From contig JAJXWH010000014.1 in NCBI GenBank assembly GCA_021781745.1, positions 46,244-110,243 on the forward strand: a DNA stretch of 64,000 nt, given 5' to 3'. The stretch is from Bacillota bacterium (GTDB lineage: Bacteria; Bacillota; Clostridia; Clostridiales; Clostridiaceae). Positions 48,662 to 60,400 of this stretch are shown here, piece by piece. A program made the translations under genes and the position numbers. The notes beneath the pieces are model-generated. The model searched no databases and was not told the DNA's origin. It saw nothing but the letters and a program-made list of their open reading frames with translations. Within the stretch, counting starts at the first letter, position 1. The number at the start of each line of letters is the position of its first letter.

Positions 48662-50282
48662 AAAAATTGTTTTGAGTAATGGTGCAATAGCATATAGAGC
48701 GGAATACAAGGAGCAAGTAATAGAAGAATATAAAGGAAATCCTTTTTTAGAAGCATTACCTGATATAAGTAATAAAGAAAAAGTAATAAATTCGTTGGGA
48801 TTGTATCCTTATTATAGTGATGATGAAAGAAAACTACCAGATCACATAAGAATTCACATAATATCAGAAAGGTTATTTAAAGTTTTTCAACCACTTCCAA
48901 GGCATATAGATTTGGAAAGCAGAATATCAACAATGATTAGAACTGGCTATATTTCAAGGAATCCATTAAGCAAAGAATATACAGAATCTCTTATCAATGG
49001 TTTTATAAAGTTACATTATGAAGAGGTAGATAATATAAATGGTTTTTGTAATACTGCAAATTCGTTATCTATTATTGGTGCATCAGGATTAGGGAAGAGT
49101 AGTAGTTTAAATAGAGTTCTTAGTAATTTTCCACAGGTTATAGCGCATTATCAATATAAAGATAAAAAAGTTTCTGTTTATCAAGTTGTTTGGCTAAAAA
49201 TCGATTGTCCATTCGATGGAAGTGTTAAAGGTCTTTGCATAGATTTTTTTAATAGAATAGATCAAGTTTTAGGAACAAATTATTTTGAGAAGTATGCAAC
49301 ATCAAAAAGAACAGTTGATACATTGTTAAGCGTATTAGGACAAGTAGCAAGAAATAGTGGGCTAGGGTTGCTTATAATAGATGAAATACAGCATTTAAGC
49401 CAAGCAAAATCTGGTGGAGTAGATAAAATGCTAAATTTCTTTACTACACTAGTAAATACAGTTGGAATTCCAGTAGTTTTGGTGGGAACAATGAAGGCGA
49501 AGAATCTGTTACAAAATGATTTTAGAATGGCACGAAGAACATTGGGAACTGGTGGGAACATAGTATGGGAAAGACTAAAAAATGATGAAAATTTCAGTTT
49601 GCTAATGGATACAATCTGGGAGTATCAATTTACTAAAAAGAAAACACCATTAACAGAAGAATTTATCAAATTATTATATGAAGAATCTCAAGGAATAATA
49701 GATATAGCAGTAAAGATATATGCAATGGCACAAATAAAAGCGGTATCCACAGGAAAAGAAGAAATTACTGTGGATATAATAAAGGAAGTTGTGGATAAAA
49801 ACTTAAATGCAGTAAAACCGATGATAGATGCAATGAAAAGTAATGATATAAGAAGAATTGCTAAATATGAGGATATATGCACTATTGATTATGAAGATTT
49901 TCTATCCAAAACTAATGATGATAATAATCTAAGTTCCAGAATACAAGATTATAAGACTGCTAAAAGAAAAAAGCAGTTAAGCAAAAAAGAAGAGGCGCTT
50001 ATAAGATTAATGGAGTTGGATATAGATAGGAAGAAGGCTGTTTCTGCTATAGAAAAGGTATTATCAGAAGATGAGGAAATTGGAATTAATAAATTGGTAG
50101 TTGAAGCGATAAAGGTAGTTGATACAATAAAATCAACAAGAAATAAAAGTTCAAATTTAAAAGAAGATGATATTAGGTTTATAATAAAATATGCAAAGGA
50201 AGAAGATAAATCACCTTATCTGGCTTTAAAAGAGAAGGGGTATATAACAAGTGCAGACTTTGAAAGCAGGGAGATTTTATGA
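48654..50282 (+). CDS. tnsC: TnsC-like AAA+ transposition regulator
   Basis: SIIGASGLGKSSSLNRVL; GLGLLIIDEIQHLSQ; GIPVVLVGTMKAKNLL; overlaps tnsB by 8 bp. Confidence 0.94.
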   Translation: MDKKIVLSNGAIAYRAEYKEQVIEEYKGNPFLEALPDISNKEKVINSLGLYPYYSDDERKLPDHIRIHIISERLFKVFQPLPRHIDLESRISTMIRTGYISRNPLSKEYTESLINGFIKLHYEEVDNINGFCNTANSLSIIGASGLGKSSSLNRVLSNFPQVIAHYQYKDKKVSVYQVVWLKIDCPFDGSVKGLCIDFFNRIDQVLGTNYFEKYATSKRTVDTLLSVLGQVARNSGLGLLIIDEIQHLSQAKSGGVDKMLNFFTTLVNTVGIPVVLVGTMKAKNLLQNDFRMARRTLGTGGNIVWERLKNDENFSLLMDTIWEYQFTKKKTPLTEEFIKLLYEESQGIIDIAVKIYAMAQIKAVSTGKEEITVDIIKEVVDKNLNAVKPMIDAMKSNDIRRIAKYEDICTIDYEDFLSKTNDDNNLSSRIQDYKTAKRKKQLSKKEEALIRLMELDIDRKKAVSAIEKVLSEDEEIGINKLVVEAIKVVDTIKSTRNKSSNLKEDDIRFIIKYAKEEDKSPYLALKEKGYITSADFESREIL

Positions 50283-51544
50283 TCTCCTTTTTTCCTGCTC
50301 CCTATGAGGATGAAATACTTTATTCTATTTTAGCAAGATACCATTTAAGAAGCGGAAACACTAGTTATGTAACAACTAATCAAGATTTATATAATGAAGG
50401 AATTATTACTTCCAGCATTGATTTACCATCAAATAATGATAGATTGGTAGAAAATATCCCTAAAATATTTGGATATACTGCAGATGAAATTATAAAGAAT
50501 TATACTTTATTTAATTATTATACATCTTTTGTAGATGCTCATGAAAAACAACTTGTATTGGAAATGTTAAGAGGAAATGATGGGAGAGGTGTTCATTCTA
50601 TAGTTGGAGCAGCGCAGGTTAGTGTAAAACAACAAGGCTATTTTAAAATATGTCCTATATGCTATAAAGAAGAAAAAGAAGATTATGGAGAAGCCTATTT
50701 ACATAGAATACACCAAATTTCAGAAGTATTTATCTGCAGTAAGCATCAAGTTCCTTTAAAGATAAGCAAGCAGCCAATTCATTATTATGGAAAAAATTCG
50801 TATGCGCCATTATTAGAAATAGAGTTTAAAGAAAACATTACAAATGATTTGTTCAGCAGTAATTTAGAGCATTTCTTAGCAATTAATCAGTATATTGAAT
50901 ATTTATTATCTAATGAAGTTAATAATAAAGACTATTTATGGATTACAGATCAATATAAAAATAGATTAAGAGAATTATGTCTGTGTACTCCGTCAGGAAG
51001 GGTAAACATAGATGAAGTAGAAAACAGATTCATTAAATTTTATGGAGAGGAATTTTTAAACTTATTTGATTTAAATATCTATAGTGATAATATTACAAAT
51101 TGGATTAAATACATGCTCAGAATAAGCAGATCAAATGTAAATCCAATAAAGCATTTATTACTAATAAGATTTTTAGAATTAGATTTAGAAGGATTTTTTA
51201 ATAAAAAGATAGAGTACAAGCCTTTTGGAGATGGTCCTTGGATTTGCTTAAATAAAATCTGTGATAACTATTGTAAGCCTGTAATAGATAAGATTGATAT
51301 AAGTTATAACAGTAAAAAGCAAAAGCCAGTTGGTAGGTTTAAGTGTGGGAATTGTGGATTTACTTATGCGAGATGTGGGCCGGATGCATGTGGAGACGAC
51401 AAATATAAGATTGGGAAGGTTATTACCATTGGTGAGAGGTATAAAGAAGAGATAGAGAGACTTTCAGGAAAAGGTGTAAGCATAAGGTATATATCTAGGA
51501 AACTTGGTTTGGGTCAGAAGACTGTAAAAAAATATGCTTTTTAA
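50279..51544 (+). CDS. tniQ: TniQ/TnsD-like target-selection protein
   Basis: FFPAPYEDEILYSILARYHLRSGN; FKICPICYKEEKEDYGEAYLHRIHQISEVFICSKHQVPL; C-terminal CGNCGFTYARCGPD. Confidence 0.93.
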   Translation: MISFFPAPYEDEILYSILARYHLRSGNTSYVTTNQDLYNEGIITSSIDLPSNNDRLVENIPKIFGYTADEIIKNYTLFNYYTSFVDAHEKQLVLEMLRGNDGRGVHSIVGAAQVSVKQQGYFKICPICYKEEKEDYGEAYLHRIHQISEVFICSKHQVPLKISKQPIHYYGKNSYAPLLEIEFKENITNDLFSSNLEHFLAINQYIEYLLSNEVNNKDYLWITDQYKNRLRELCLCTPSGRVNIDEVENRFIKFYGEEFLNLFDLNIYSDNITNWIKYMLRISRSNVNPIKHLLLIRFLELDLEGFFNKKIEYKPFGDGPWICLNKICDNYCKPVIDKIDISYNSKKQKPVGRFKCGNCGFTYARCGPDACGDDKYKIGKVITIGERYKEEIERLSGKGVSIRYISRKLGLGQKTVKKYAF

Positions 51545-51953
51545 TTATTGGAAAAGACAAATATAAAAAACAAGAAGAAAGAATTTAGAATTATAGTAAA
51601 AGTAAAAAAAGTATACTATTAGTTGAAATTAAGAGAAATAAAATTTTTATGAAAGTTTTGTTTCTTTTAATTTTATATTATCAGAGTCAATATAGACTAT
51701 ATATGTGCATGGAATCTTTGGAAGCAAAAGTAATTAAAAATATAGCGATCTTGATGAATTTGGATTTTAATAAAAGATTAGTTATATGTGAGCATGGGCT
51801 GTAAGTAATACATATTAAGTAAGAGTAGTTTGTAGATTATATAAAATTATATAGAAAATAGTAAATAAAACGGGGTACGACATATTTGATGTAGTAATAT
51901 TTAATAATTATAGTAAAATTAAGTATTATTAAAAGAAAATAGGAGGGGTTAAA

Positions 51954-53279
51954 ATGGGATATATATTAAATATATTATCAAAAGTATTTGTGAAAATAAC
52001 TTCAGGAGCAGAAAGTATTTATAAAAAAAATCAGGAAATAGGAATTATACGGAATATAATTATTCAATTATTATATTCAGCAATAATATCAATAATTACG
52101 GGTGTTTTATTATACGTTGTTGCGATTGGGTTGCTAACATCAATATTGAATATTAATTATTTAAGTGAAAATATACTATCAGTATTTATAATACCATCAT
52201 TTTTATTTACAATGTGCATTTGGATAATAGTTTACAATTTTGATAATAAAAACTTTAGGTTTTCCAGATATATGATTAGATTCTATCTATTATCAAGTTA
52301 TATAAGTGCTAAAAAGATAGTTTGGAAATCGGCATTATATCTAATGATTATGCCATTTTTATTATCAATATTTCCAGCATTATTGATAATAGGTACAGAT
52401 ATTAGTGAAATTAAATTAGAGGTAACATATAAGATAATATTAATAATAACATTTATTATAAGTCTTATATTATATAGTGAATTTAAATCTGATGAACTTG
52501 AACGTAGCAAAAGGCAAGTATTTCTATGGGGGATAATTTTTATAATAATTTTAACTTTAAATATGTATCAGTATAATTATGTTTTAAGTAGCACAATATT
52601 AGATCAACAACAAATCATTAATTTGTTTATATCAATAGGGGGCTTAGTATTTACATTAGTCACTATGGCAGATAAAACTAGGGAGATGTATAAGAAAATA
52701 ATCGATAAGCATGATGGGGATGTTAAAGATGAGATGTTAAAGTTAATGAATGAAAATAATTATACTAAAGTAACTGAAATTGCAAAAGAAGAGATTGCTT
52801 CATTTAGTAGTGGAATAAATATTTTACAAAATCAATGGAAATCAGGGAATAAGAAAGAAGTAGTAAAATTCATTTTTATACTTATAATTGTAAGTATATT
52901 TATAATTGCAATGTTTATATGTACAAATTATATAGAAAAGTTATTACATGATATAATGAATAATGGTAAGAACTTTTATATATCACTATTTAATGGAGAT
53001 AAAGATATGGCAATGATTATATTTGCTATAGTAATTACTTTGGTTGGATTAATCTATGTTGTGTATAAAACTATAAAAAAATTCAATAAATGTACAATTA
53101 GTGAGAGAATTAATAATATAAATCTAATTATAGTATTAATGATAGCCTTTAGTATGTGTTTAGCTACTATTTTTAATAAACAAGTGCAGCATAGTATATT
53201 AAACGTTATATGGATTTTAGGGATCATATTGGTTATAGGATGTATAGTACAAGCCATTTTATCTAAAGTTAAGAAATAA
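51954..53279 (+). CDS. Multi-pass membrane protein, unknown function
   Basis: Several TM segments; RBS ggagggg. Confidence 0.65.
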   Translation: MGYILNILSKVFVKITSGAESIYKKNQEIGIIRNIIIQLLYSAIISIITGVLLYVVAIGLLTSILNINYLSENILSVFIIPSFLFTMCIWIIVYNFDNKNFRFSRYMIRFYLLSSYISAKKIVWKSALYLMIMPFLLSIFPALLIIGTDISEIKLEVTYKIILIITFIISLILYSEFKSDELERSKRQVFLWGIIFIIILTLNMYQYNYVLSSTILDQQQIINLFISIGGLVFTLVTMADKTREMYKKIIDKHDGDVKDEMLKLMNENNYTKVTEIAKEEIASFSSGINILQNQWKSGNKKEVVKFIFILIIVSIFIIAMFICTNYIEKLLHDIMNNGKNFYISLFNGDKDMAMIIFAIVITLVGLIYVVYKTIKKFNKCTISERINNINLIIVLMIAFSMCLATIFNKQVQHSILNVIWILGIILVIGCIVQAILSKVKK

Positions 53280-53693
53280 ATATAAATAATGATTTGTTGA
53301 ATTTGTACAACAGTACAGAAATTAGGATGAAAAGGAAGATGTGAGGGAGTGTTATGGGTTTAGAATGTTAATAAATTTCTAAACTTATGCTTACGCATAG
53401 GCTCTTGGATATGAGCAATAAGAATTGTATTTTAATTGGATCAGATTTTTGGAATAAAGTTGGGCATGATAAAAATACTTTTAATGAATTATTAGAGATA
53501 TTCCAAAAAGTAGGTGAAAAATATTCAGATAAGATAAGAAAAGATCATCTGAAATTATAGTTGGTGAAATTAACATTTATTTAAGGAATTATATACATAG
53601 TAGATGAAAATAAAAAAATAATGCATAATTCTATATTGAAGTTTAATATAACTAAGGTACACAATAGCAAATTATGTTAAATATATGATAAAA

Positions 53694-53730
53694 TAGTAGA
53701 GTGGAAAATAATCACTCTACTATTATTTTT
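53694..53730 (+). terminator. Intrinsic terminator/attenuator directly upstream of exonuclease RBS
   Basis: ATAGTAGAGTG-gaaaataat-CACTCTACTAT-tatttttt, then gggggaaaatttaATG. Confidence 0.75.
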
Positions 53731-53744
53731 TGGGGGAAAATTTA

Positions 53745-54800
53745 ATGGGAATATTAAATAAAATGATTCAAAGTTTATTTGGAAATAATAAAGGGAATAA
53801 AGTAAGTAATAATATTAATCTGGAAATAGATAAAGTAAAAAATTATATAGATACTGAACCATATGATAAATATATGGTTTATAAGAATAGCAGTGAACTT
53901 ACAAATGATTTTGTAGTATTTGATTTTGAAACTACAGGATTAGATGCAAAAACAGAAAAGATAATTCAAATAGGTGCCTTAAGATATAGAAATAATGAAA
54001 AGGTTGATGAATTTGTTACATATGTAAATCCTCAAAAGTCTATTCCAAGTAATATAACTAGTTTAACTGGAATTAATAATAGTGACGTTAAGAATGCACT
54101 AATAATATCACAAATACTTCCTAGATTTATTGATTTCATTGGAGAAGATGTTCTTATTGCTCATAATGCAGATTTTGATATGAAGTTTTTACTTAATAAT
54201 GCATTTAATCTAAGAATAAAAAAGCCACAAAATGAAGTGATTGATACATTGTCGCTATCAAGGAAATATATAAAAGGTGGAAATGGAGCAAAGTTAGAAA
54301 ATTATAAACTTCCAACATTAAAAGCAATCATAGATATTAGTGTTGGTTCTCATAATTCAGTAGATGATTGTTTCGTTTGTGCAGAAGTTTATAAGAAATG
54401 CAAGGAAGTAAAAAATAGTCAAAAATTAAAAAAAGAAAATCATATTAAGGTAGAGGTAATAGAAAAGCAATATAAAAAAGTTAAAATCCTTAAAGATCCT
54501 GTTGATAGAAACTTACAGGGGATTGAATTTGAAAAAGAAGGATATATAGATAATGCCATAGAATTTTATGAATTAAATATAAAAGATGGATTTGATGGGA
54601 GTCATCCATATGATAGACTTGCTATAATTTATAGAAAAAGAAAGCAATATACTGAGGAAGTAAGAGTATTACAAAGAGGAATAGAGGTATTTTCTAAATT
54701 GCAAAAAACATCTAAAAGAATGGATGTGAATCCTAAACTAAATAAATTTAAAGAAAGATTACTAAAAGCACAGGAATTAGTAAATAAAAAGATAAACTAA
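53745..54800 (+). CDS. DnaQ-like 3'-5' exonuclease with C-terminal TPR-like region
   Basis: FVVFDFETTGLDAKTEKIIQIGAL (DEDD ExoI), DVLIAHNADFDMKFL, GSHNSVDDCFVCAEVY. Confidence 0.9.
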   Translation: MGILNKMIQSLFGNNKGNKVSNNINLEIDKVKNYIDTEPYDKYMVYKNSSELTNDFVVFDFETTGLDAKTEKIIQIGALRYRNNEKVDEFVTYVNPQKSIPSNITSLTGINNSDVKNALIISQILPRFIDFIGEDVLIAHNADFDMKFLLNNAFNLRIKKPQNEVIDTLSLSRKYIKGGNGAKLENYKLPTLKAIIDISVGSHNSVDDCFVCAEVYKKCKEVKNSQKLKKENHIKVEVIEKQYKKVKILKDPVDRNLQGIEFEKEGYIDNAIEFYELNIKDGFDGSHPYDRLAIIYRKRKQYTEEVRVLQRGIEVFSKLQKTSKRMDVNPKLNKFKERLLKAQELVNKKIN

Positions 54801-54967
54801 ATGTTCCTGCTAGTGATATTATAGACATTATAAAAATTAAAGCAAGATAATTTATTGATGGTCTAGTATGATGTATAAATCAGAATATAAACCTGATTTA
54901 TAGAGATATATTGAATTTAAAAGTAATATAAATGATTAGATTATAGATTGTAATAGGAGGATGGCAA

Positions 54968-57331
54968 TTGGAACAAAAGTTTAACACTATTGATGAGATG
55001 ATTTTTTACTTAAATGAAAGTATAGATAAAGAAGAAATAAAATTAAAAACTGAAACAATATTAAATGAAATAGATTCTGTATATAAAGAAAGTACAGAGA
55101 ATAATAAAGAGCAGAAGATATTTGAGATTGTAATAATTCTAAAATATTACCTTACAACAATAAAAGAATATCAAAGGGCATATGACTTTTATAGAGGTAA
55201 AATTGATAGATATTATGCAAATTATTTGAATGACAATGAAGAAGTAGATGATTTTCTATTGTTATTAACAGAGATTGAACTAGTATGTGCAATGAAGATA
55301 GGGCAAATTAGCAGGGAATTAAAGTTAATGGCTCTACTAATTGATATTGGAGAATTAAGTTTTCCAGAAGAATATAATATAAATGGAGTTTGTATAGTTT
55401 TTGGAAAAGAATATATTGAGGCTTATGGTCACTTTATAAACTATCTACTAGAAAAAGAAAAAATTGAAGAAAAGAAAATTATACATATGTTATTATCGTA
55501 TATTAACTCATGTTCTAATAGTTTAGACAAATATTTTGAGATATCATATTACTATATATTAGAAGATATCAAACATATTATTGTTAAGGAAAAGTTTTCA
55601 GAGTTCAGTTATAATATTTTAAATTTTTATAGTGTTTTATTTGGATTTATATGCAAAGAAGATTTAAATAATCAAATTTCTCTAAAGGATCATTTTGGAG
55701 AAGATGATATTTCACTAAGAGATGAATATGAGAAAAACAAGAAAGTTTATGATTTTTGTAATAAACAGATATTAAATAGTACATTTATAGACTTTTTTAA
55801 TTCAATAAATGAAGATGATTATAGATTATATTTAGATGATATATATACTGCTTTTAATACATATAACGAAAAGTTAGAGGTATATAATCAAGGAGATATA
55901 TTTGTTATATTATCTGAATTAAATAAGTTGAAATTACTAGATTTTAAGAGAAATATACTAGATGAGTATATTTGCAATTATTTTAAAGAGAACATAGATT
56001 TTTTATTTGAATGTAAGCATTTTAAAGATATAACTGACTTATATAATTTAATAAGTGATGATTATGTTGGTAAAAATGAAATGATTAAACAGTTTTATTT
56101 TCAATTAGCATATTCTTTTAATGAAAGTGGTAATAAAAAAATTGCTAAGAAGCTATATCAAGATGCTATAGATGGTGGAAGTAAGAGTGCAGCAATTTAT
56201 AATAATTTGGGTGTGATTTATGACAATGAGGGAGATATTCAGAGGGCTTTAGAATTCTTTTCAAAGGCCAGTCGATTAGATCCCAATGATGAAATATCTA
56301 AAAATAATAAAGAAAGAACAGAAAAATATATTAAAGAAACAAAAAAAAGAGAGCAACAACTAAAAAATACGTATTTTAAGAAAGTACAGAAATATCATAG
56401 AGGTATATTATTTGCAATACATAGATATTCAGATGAAGTAACAAATGATGTCCTACACGATATTATTAAGCAAGATAAGTATATGCTGAAAAGGAATATT
56501 GAATTTTTACTGGATAATGATATGCTGCAATTAACTAAAAAGGGCACATATATAATAAATCCAATAGTTGAAAAATGGATTGATGAATATGTAAATCCAA
56601 CTCTAGAAAGGCAAATTGTAAAAGTTGATAATTCAAAGTTTTATCGACCAATTTTTTATCATGAGTCAGAAATAAACTTATACAGAGTTTTAATAGAATT
56701 GTTTCCACAGCACTTCATTTTTCCTAATATGAGTTTGAAAACAATTTTTGATATAGATAAATTTAGAGAGTTAATCGATCAAGAGGTACTTTCATATTTA
56801 TTCAAGGCTCATGTAGATTTTGTTGTCATAAATACGGCAACATATTTTCCAGTATTGGCATTTGAAAAAGACAGTGAGTATAATGATAATGAACCATCTA
56901 AAACTAATAATGAATATAAGAACCAGATATTTAAAACTGGCGGTATTCCTATGATAAGGCTTAGATATAATAGTGGCATGGATTATGAACGGTTAAAGCA
57001 AGAAGTAAAAGATGCTACTAAAACTCTAATATTGGAGATTGAAAGTGGAAATAATTATTCAGAAGTTGATTTGTTAAGAGAGGTAGATAAGAAGAAATTT
57101 GGTATCACTAACTCAACAATTGATTTGAAAGTTGTACAAAAGGAGTGGGACAATGTAGTTGGTTCTGGTATAGCAATAAAATCAAAAGTTATTGATGTAG
57201 AGGATAGGACTTTAATCATTGAAATATCGAACGATTTAAAATCGATCATTGAAATGAGCAAGGAAAATATTAACAGAAAAATGCTAGAGAAGTTCACTTT
57301 TGTAGATGATTTAAAGTATAATTGGTATTAG
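54968..57331 (+). CDS. TPR-repeat protein with C-terminal DUF2726-like (PD-(D/E)XK-type) domain
   Basis: SAAIYNNLGVIYDNEGDIQRALEFFSKASRLDPND; LFKAHVDFVVINTATYFPVLAFEKD...FKTGGIPMIRLRY. Non-ATG (ttg) start per ORF track. Confidence 0.65.
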   Translation: MEQKFNTIDEMIFYLNESIDKEEIKLKTETILNEIDSVYKESTENNKEQKIFEIVIILKYYLTTIKEYQRAYDFYRGKIDRYYANYLNDNEEVDDFLLLLTEIELVCAMKIGQISRELKLMALLIDIGELSFPEEYNINGVCIVFGKEYIEAYGHFINYLLEKEKIEEKKIIHMLLSYINSCSNSLDKYFEISYYYILEDIKHIIVKEKFSEFSYNILNFYSVLFGFICKEDLNNQISLKDHFGEDDISLRDEYEKNKKVYDFCNKQILNSTFIDFFNSINEDDYRLYLDDIYTAFNTYNEKLEVYNQGDIFVILSELNKLKLLDFKRNILDEYICNYFKENIDFLFECKHFKDITDLYNLISDDYVGKNEMIKQFYFQLAYSFNESGNKKIAKKLYQDAIDGGSKSAAIYNNLGVIYDNEGDIQRALEFFSKASRLDPNDEISKNNKERTEKYIKETKKREQQLKNTYFKKVQKYHRGILFAIHRYSDEVTNDVLHDIIKQDKYMLKRNIEFLLDNDMLQLTKKGTYIINPIVEKWIDEYVNPTLERQIVKVDNSKFYRPIFYHESEINLYRVLIELFPQHFIFPNMSLKTIFDIDKFRELIDQEVLSYLFKAHVDFVVINTATYFPVLAFEKDSEYNDNEPSKTNNEYKNQIFKTGGIPMIRLRYNSGMDYERLKQEVKDATKTLILEIESGNNYSEVDLLREVDKKKFGITNSTIDLKVVQKEWDNVVGSGIAIKSKVIDVEDRTLIIEISNDLKSIIEMSKENINRKMLEKFTFVDDLKYNWY

Positions 57332-57419
57332 ATTGGGAGAATAATTACATTAAAATTAAGATTATTTTGAGATAAGAATCATAACTAAATATTATATATG
57401 AAAATTCAGAGGTGATATT

Positions 57420-60400
57420 GTGGGATATTCTGAAAAGGTTCAGGCTGAGTTAGCAAGTGCGCAAGAAACTTCTATAGCAAATAAAATCATTGATATGCTA
57501 CAAAAACTAAAATTAGATAATGATCAGACTACTGCTTGTCGATGGATATGGGAGTTAATTCAAAATGCAAAAGATGTGGTAAATGATACGGGTACAGTCG
57601 ATATTAAAATAAATTTTGATAAACAAGAAAAGCGTTTGGTTTTCCAACATAATGGCAAATGTTTTAATACTAAGAATATTGTTTATCTTATTTCACAAGT
57701 ATCTTCCAAGGAAAGGGAAGATTCTGAAGAGAAAAAAACGACTGGAAAATTTGGAACTGGATTTCTGACGACACACCTATTATCTGAAAAGGTAACTATA
57801 GAAGGTTTATTACAAGACGCTGGAGAGCGTACTAAGAAGATAAGTATTTTTCTTGATAGAAGTGGACAAACAAAAGCAGAAATTATTGAATCTGTTAATA
57901 GTAGTTTTGCACAATTAGAAAATAGTGAAGAGATTGATGAAGCTATTGGAGTAGAGAAATTTGGATATAATACGAAATTTACATATCAATTGGATGATGA
58001 AGGAGTAAAAACAGCTGAACGAGGGATAGAGAGTTTGTACATATCAGCTCCATATATATACACTTTTTTAAATGAAATAAATTCAATTAATATAAACGAC
58101 ATAGTTGAGTTTAAAAGAGGACAAGTACGCATAAATAATGATTTGGCATTGTATTCTATTCAGTGCGACAATGAGGGAGTTGTTAGTGAACTCTTGATTC
58201 TTTCATTGCAAAAAGATGATGTTAAGGTAGTAGCTCCAGTTACTTATGAAAATAATACTATATTTTTTAAGGCATTTGAAAAAGGAACACCAAAATTATT
58301 TTGTGATTTCCCTCTCATAGGAACAGAAGATTTTTCTTTTCCAGTAGTAGTGAATAGCTCTTGTTTTAATCCTACAGAGCCGAGAAACGGTATTTTTTTG
58401 ACTGATAAAGAAAATCCTGTTATTGGAGAAAATAAGAAATTGATGTTGCAGGCATTGGATGCATATAAAACACTTTTAAGCTATGCAGAAGAATATGGAT
58501 GTAAACAAACATATAATGTTGTTACTATTCATCATCAACCTTCTAAAAGTTGGTTGTCAAGCGAATGGTTAAAAGAAAATATTAGTGATATATGTAAAAC
58601 ATATATCAAAGAAGCATTAATTGTAGATACTGAAAAAGATGGGAGAAAATCATTATATGATTGGCTGGATAATCCTGAGGTATTAATAGTTGGAGATTCG
58701 GACAAACAATTAAGGGAGCGTGTGTGGAATTTAGCACAATACATATATTCAGACAAGATGCTTCTGTTTAAGGAAATACATGAATGGTATGATTCTCTAT
58801 GGCCGGAGTGTAGAAACTTTAATATTTCAAAGTTAATAAAAGGCGTAGAATCTTTTAGAAATATAGAATCTTTGAACGAAAAACTTATAGGTGATATGGA
58901 TTCAATAACATGGTTAAATATGTTATATGAAACAGTAATAGATTTATTGGATGACAGAGAATATAAAGAATCTAAGATTTTTCCGAACCAATTGGGAGTA
59001 TTTTGTTCAATTGAAGATTTGTACTACGACAATGGAGTAGAAGAAGAATATAAAGATGTATTAGAGTTATTGGGTAGAGAATGCAGAAATTATCTAATGG
59101 ATGCTAGAATTAACATTAAAGGTAAAATACAAAGACCAGTGTATGACTATGATTCATTATTTAAAGAAATTGAATTTGGTTTAGATGATTCTTGTGAAGA
59201 GTATCGTCATGCAATTGGGAAGTTAATGGTATTGTATAATGATGCAACTCAAAATGACCAAGAGCAGACTGCTTTAATTGATATGATTAATATAATGTTC
59301 AAAGAAGAATTGCCAGAAAAGTATAAAGTAAAAAAAGTTTCTGATTCCATTATGAAAAAGGTTAAAAATTATTGGTGTACTATACTTGCTGATGCAGTAA
59401 GTGAATGCAAATCTATATATGAACTAGAAAATACAATCACTTTGCCTGATAAATGTACAATTAATCAATGGATAAAAAAATTTATTGAGTATTTAGTTAA
59501 GTATAAGCATATGAATCTGTTAGATAAAAAAACCAAACCAATATTGCCAAATCAAAATGGAGTATTTAAAACGGAAGAAAGTCTTTTTCTGGATTCAGGA
59601 GAAATTGATGAGTTGTTTAAAGATATTCTTAGGGATGCAGGGGAGGACCTAAGGGATAGTCTTTTGCTTGCAGATATATATCTTGATTTACCAGAAAACA
59701 GAACGAAATTTTTAAAAGATATTTCACAGAATATTGTTAATTACGTAAAAGATAATCAGGGAAAAATAAAAAATCAAGACCTTAAAATTATAGAGAACTT
59801 TAAAAAGCTTTATCTTTGGATTGTTGATCATGAGGATAAAGCAAAGAGATATTTCGGAGAACTTCTTGAAAATAAACATTGGTTATATAATGATCATGAA
59901 ATTGCAGATAATATGAGAAAAGCAGAAGCATATGATGATATATTGAAAAAGTACAATATTAATGATTCTATAGGGTTAGAAGCTATACTTAAGCAGCATT
60001 CGAAAGAAAAGGAATCTGATACTATTTACGAAGAAGAAATTACAGAGGAAATTCTTGTACAGTATGGTATATCTAGTGAAGAAGATTTTTCAAAAGCAAT
60101 TAGTATGAACGTTTTTGAAAATCATTTTGTTCATACATCGGAAAGTGATCATGATAAATATTCTTTTGTAAAAAAAATATTGGAGCGTTCGAAAAATAAT
60201 ATATTCCAGTATCTAAAAGGTTTAGAGGAATATGATTTAAGCGATCCAATTTCAGTTAATAATACTATATTTATAATAAAAAAACATGGGAAAGAAACTT
60301 TTTTGATTACAAGACCATCTGATTATGGACAGGTTATTTTATATTATGATTTGGAAAAGGATGTTCTTGATTATGAGAAAGAGTGGGAACTTTGGGTAGA

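Noticed and set aside
45715-51544. CRISPR-associated transposon (CAST)
   Set aside because: tnsA, tnsB, tnsC and tniQ are present, but there is no Cas12k, no full Cascade gene set and no CRISPR array. The only hints are the weak Cas8b-like orphan at 28081 and a distant TnpB-like gene inside the ars cluster.
53745-54800. DNA polymerase III epsilon subunit
   Set aside because: DEDD exonuclease core is present, but the extra TPR-like tail and accessory context argue against a housekeeping role.
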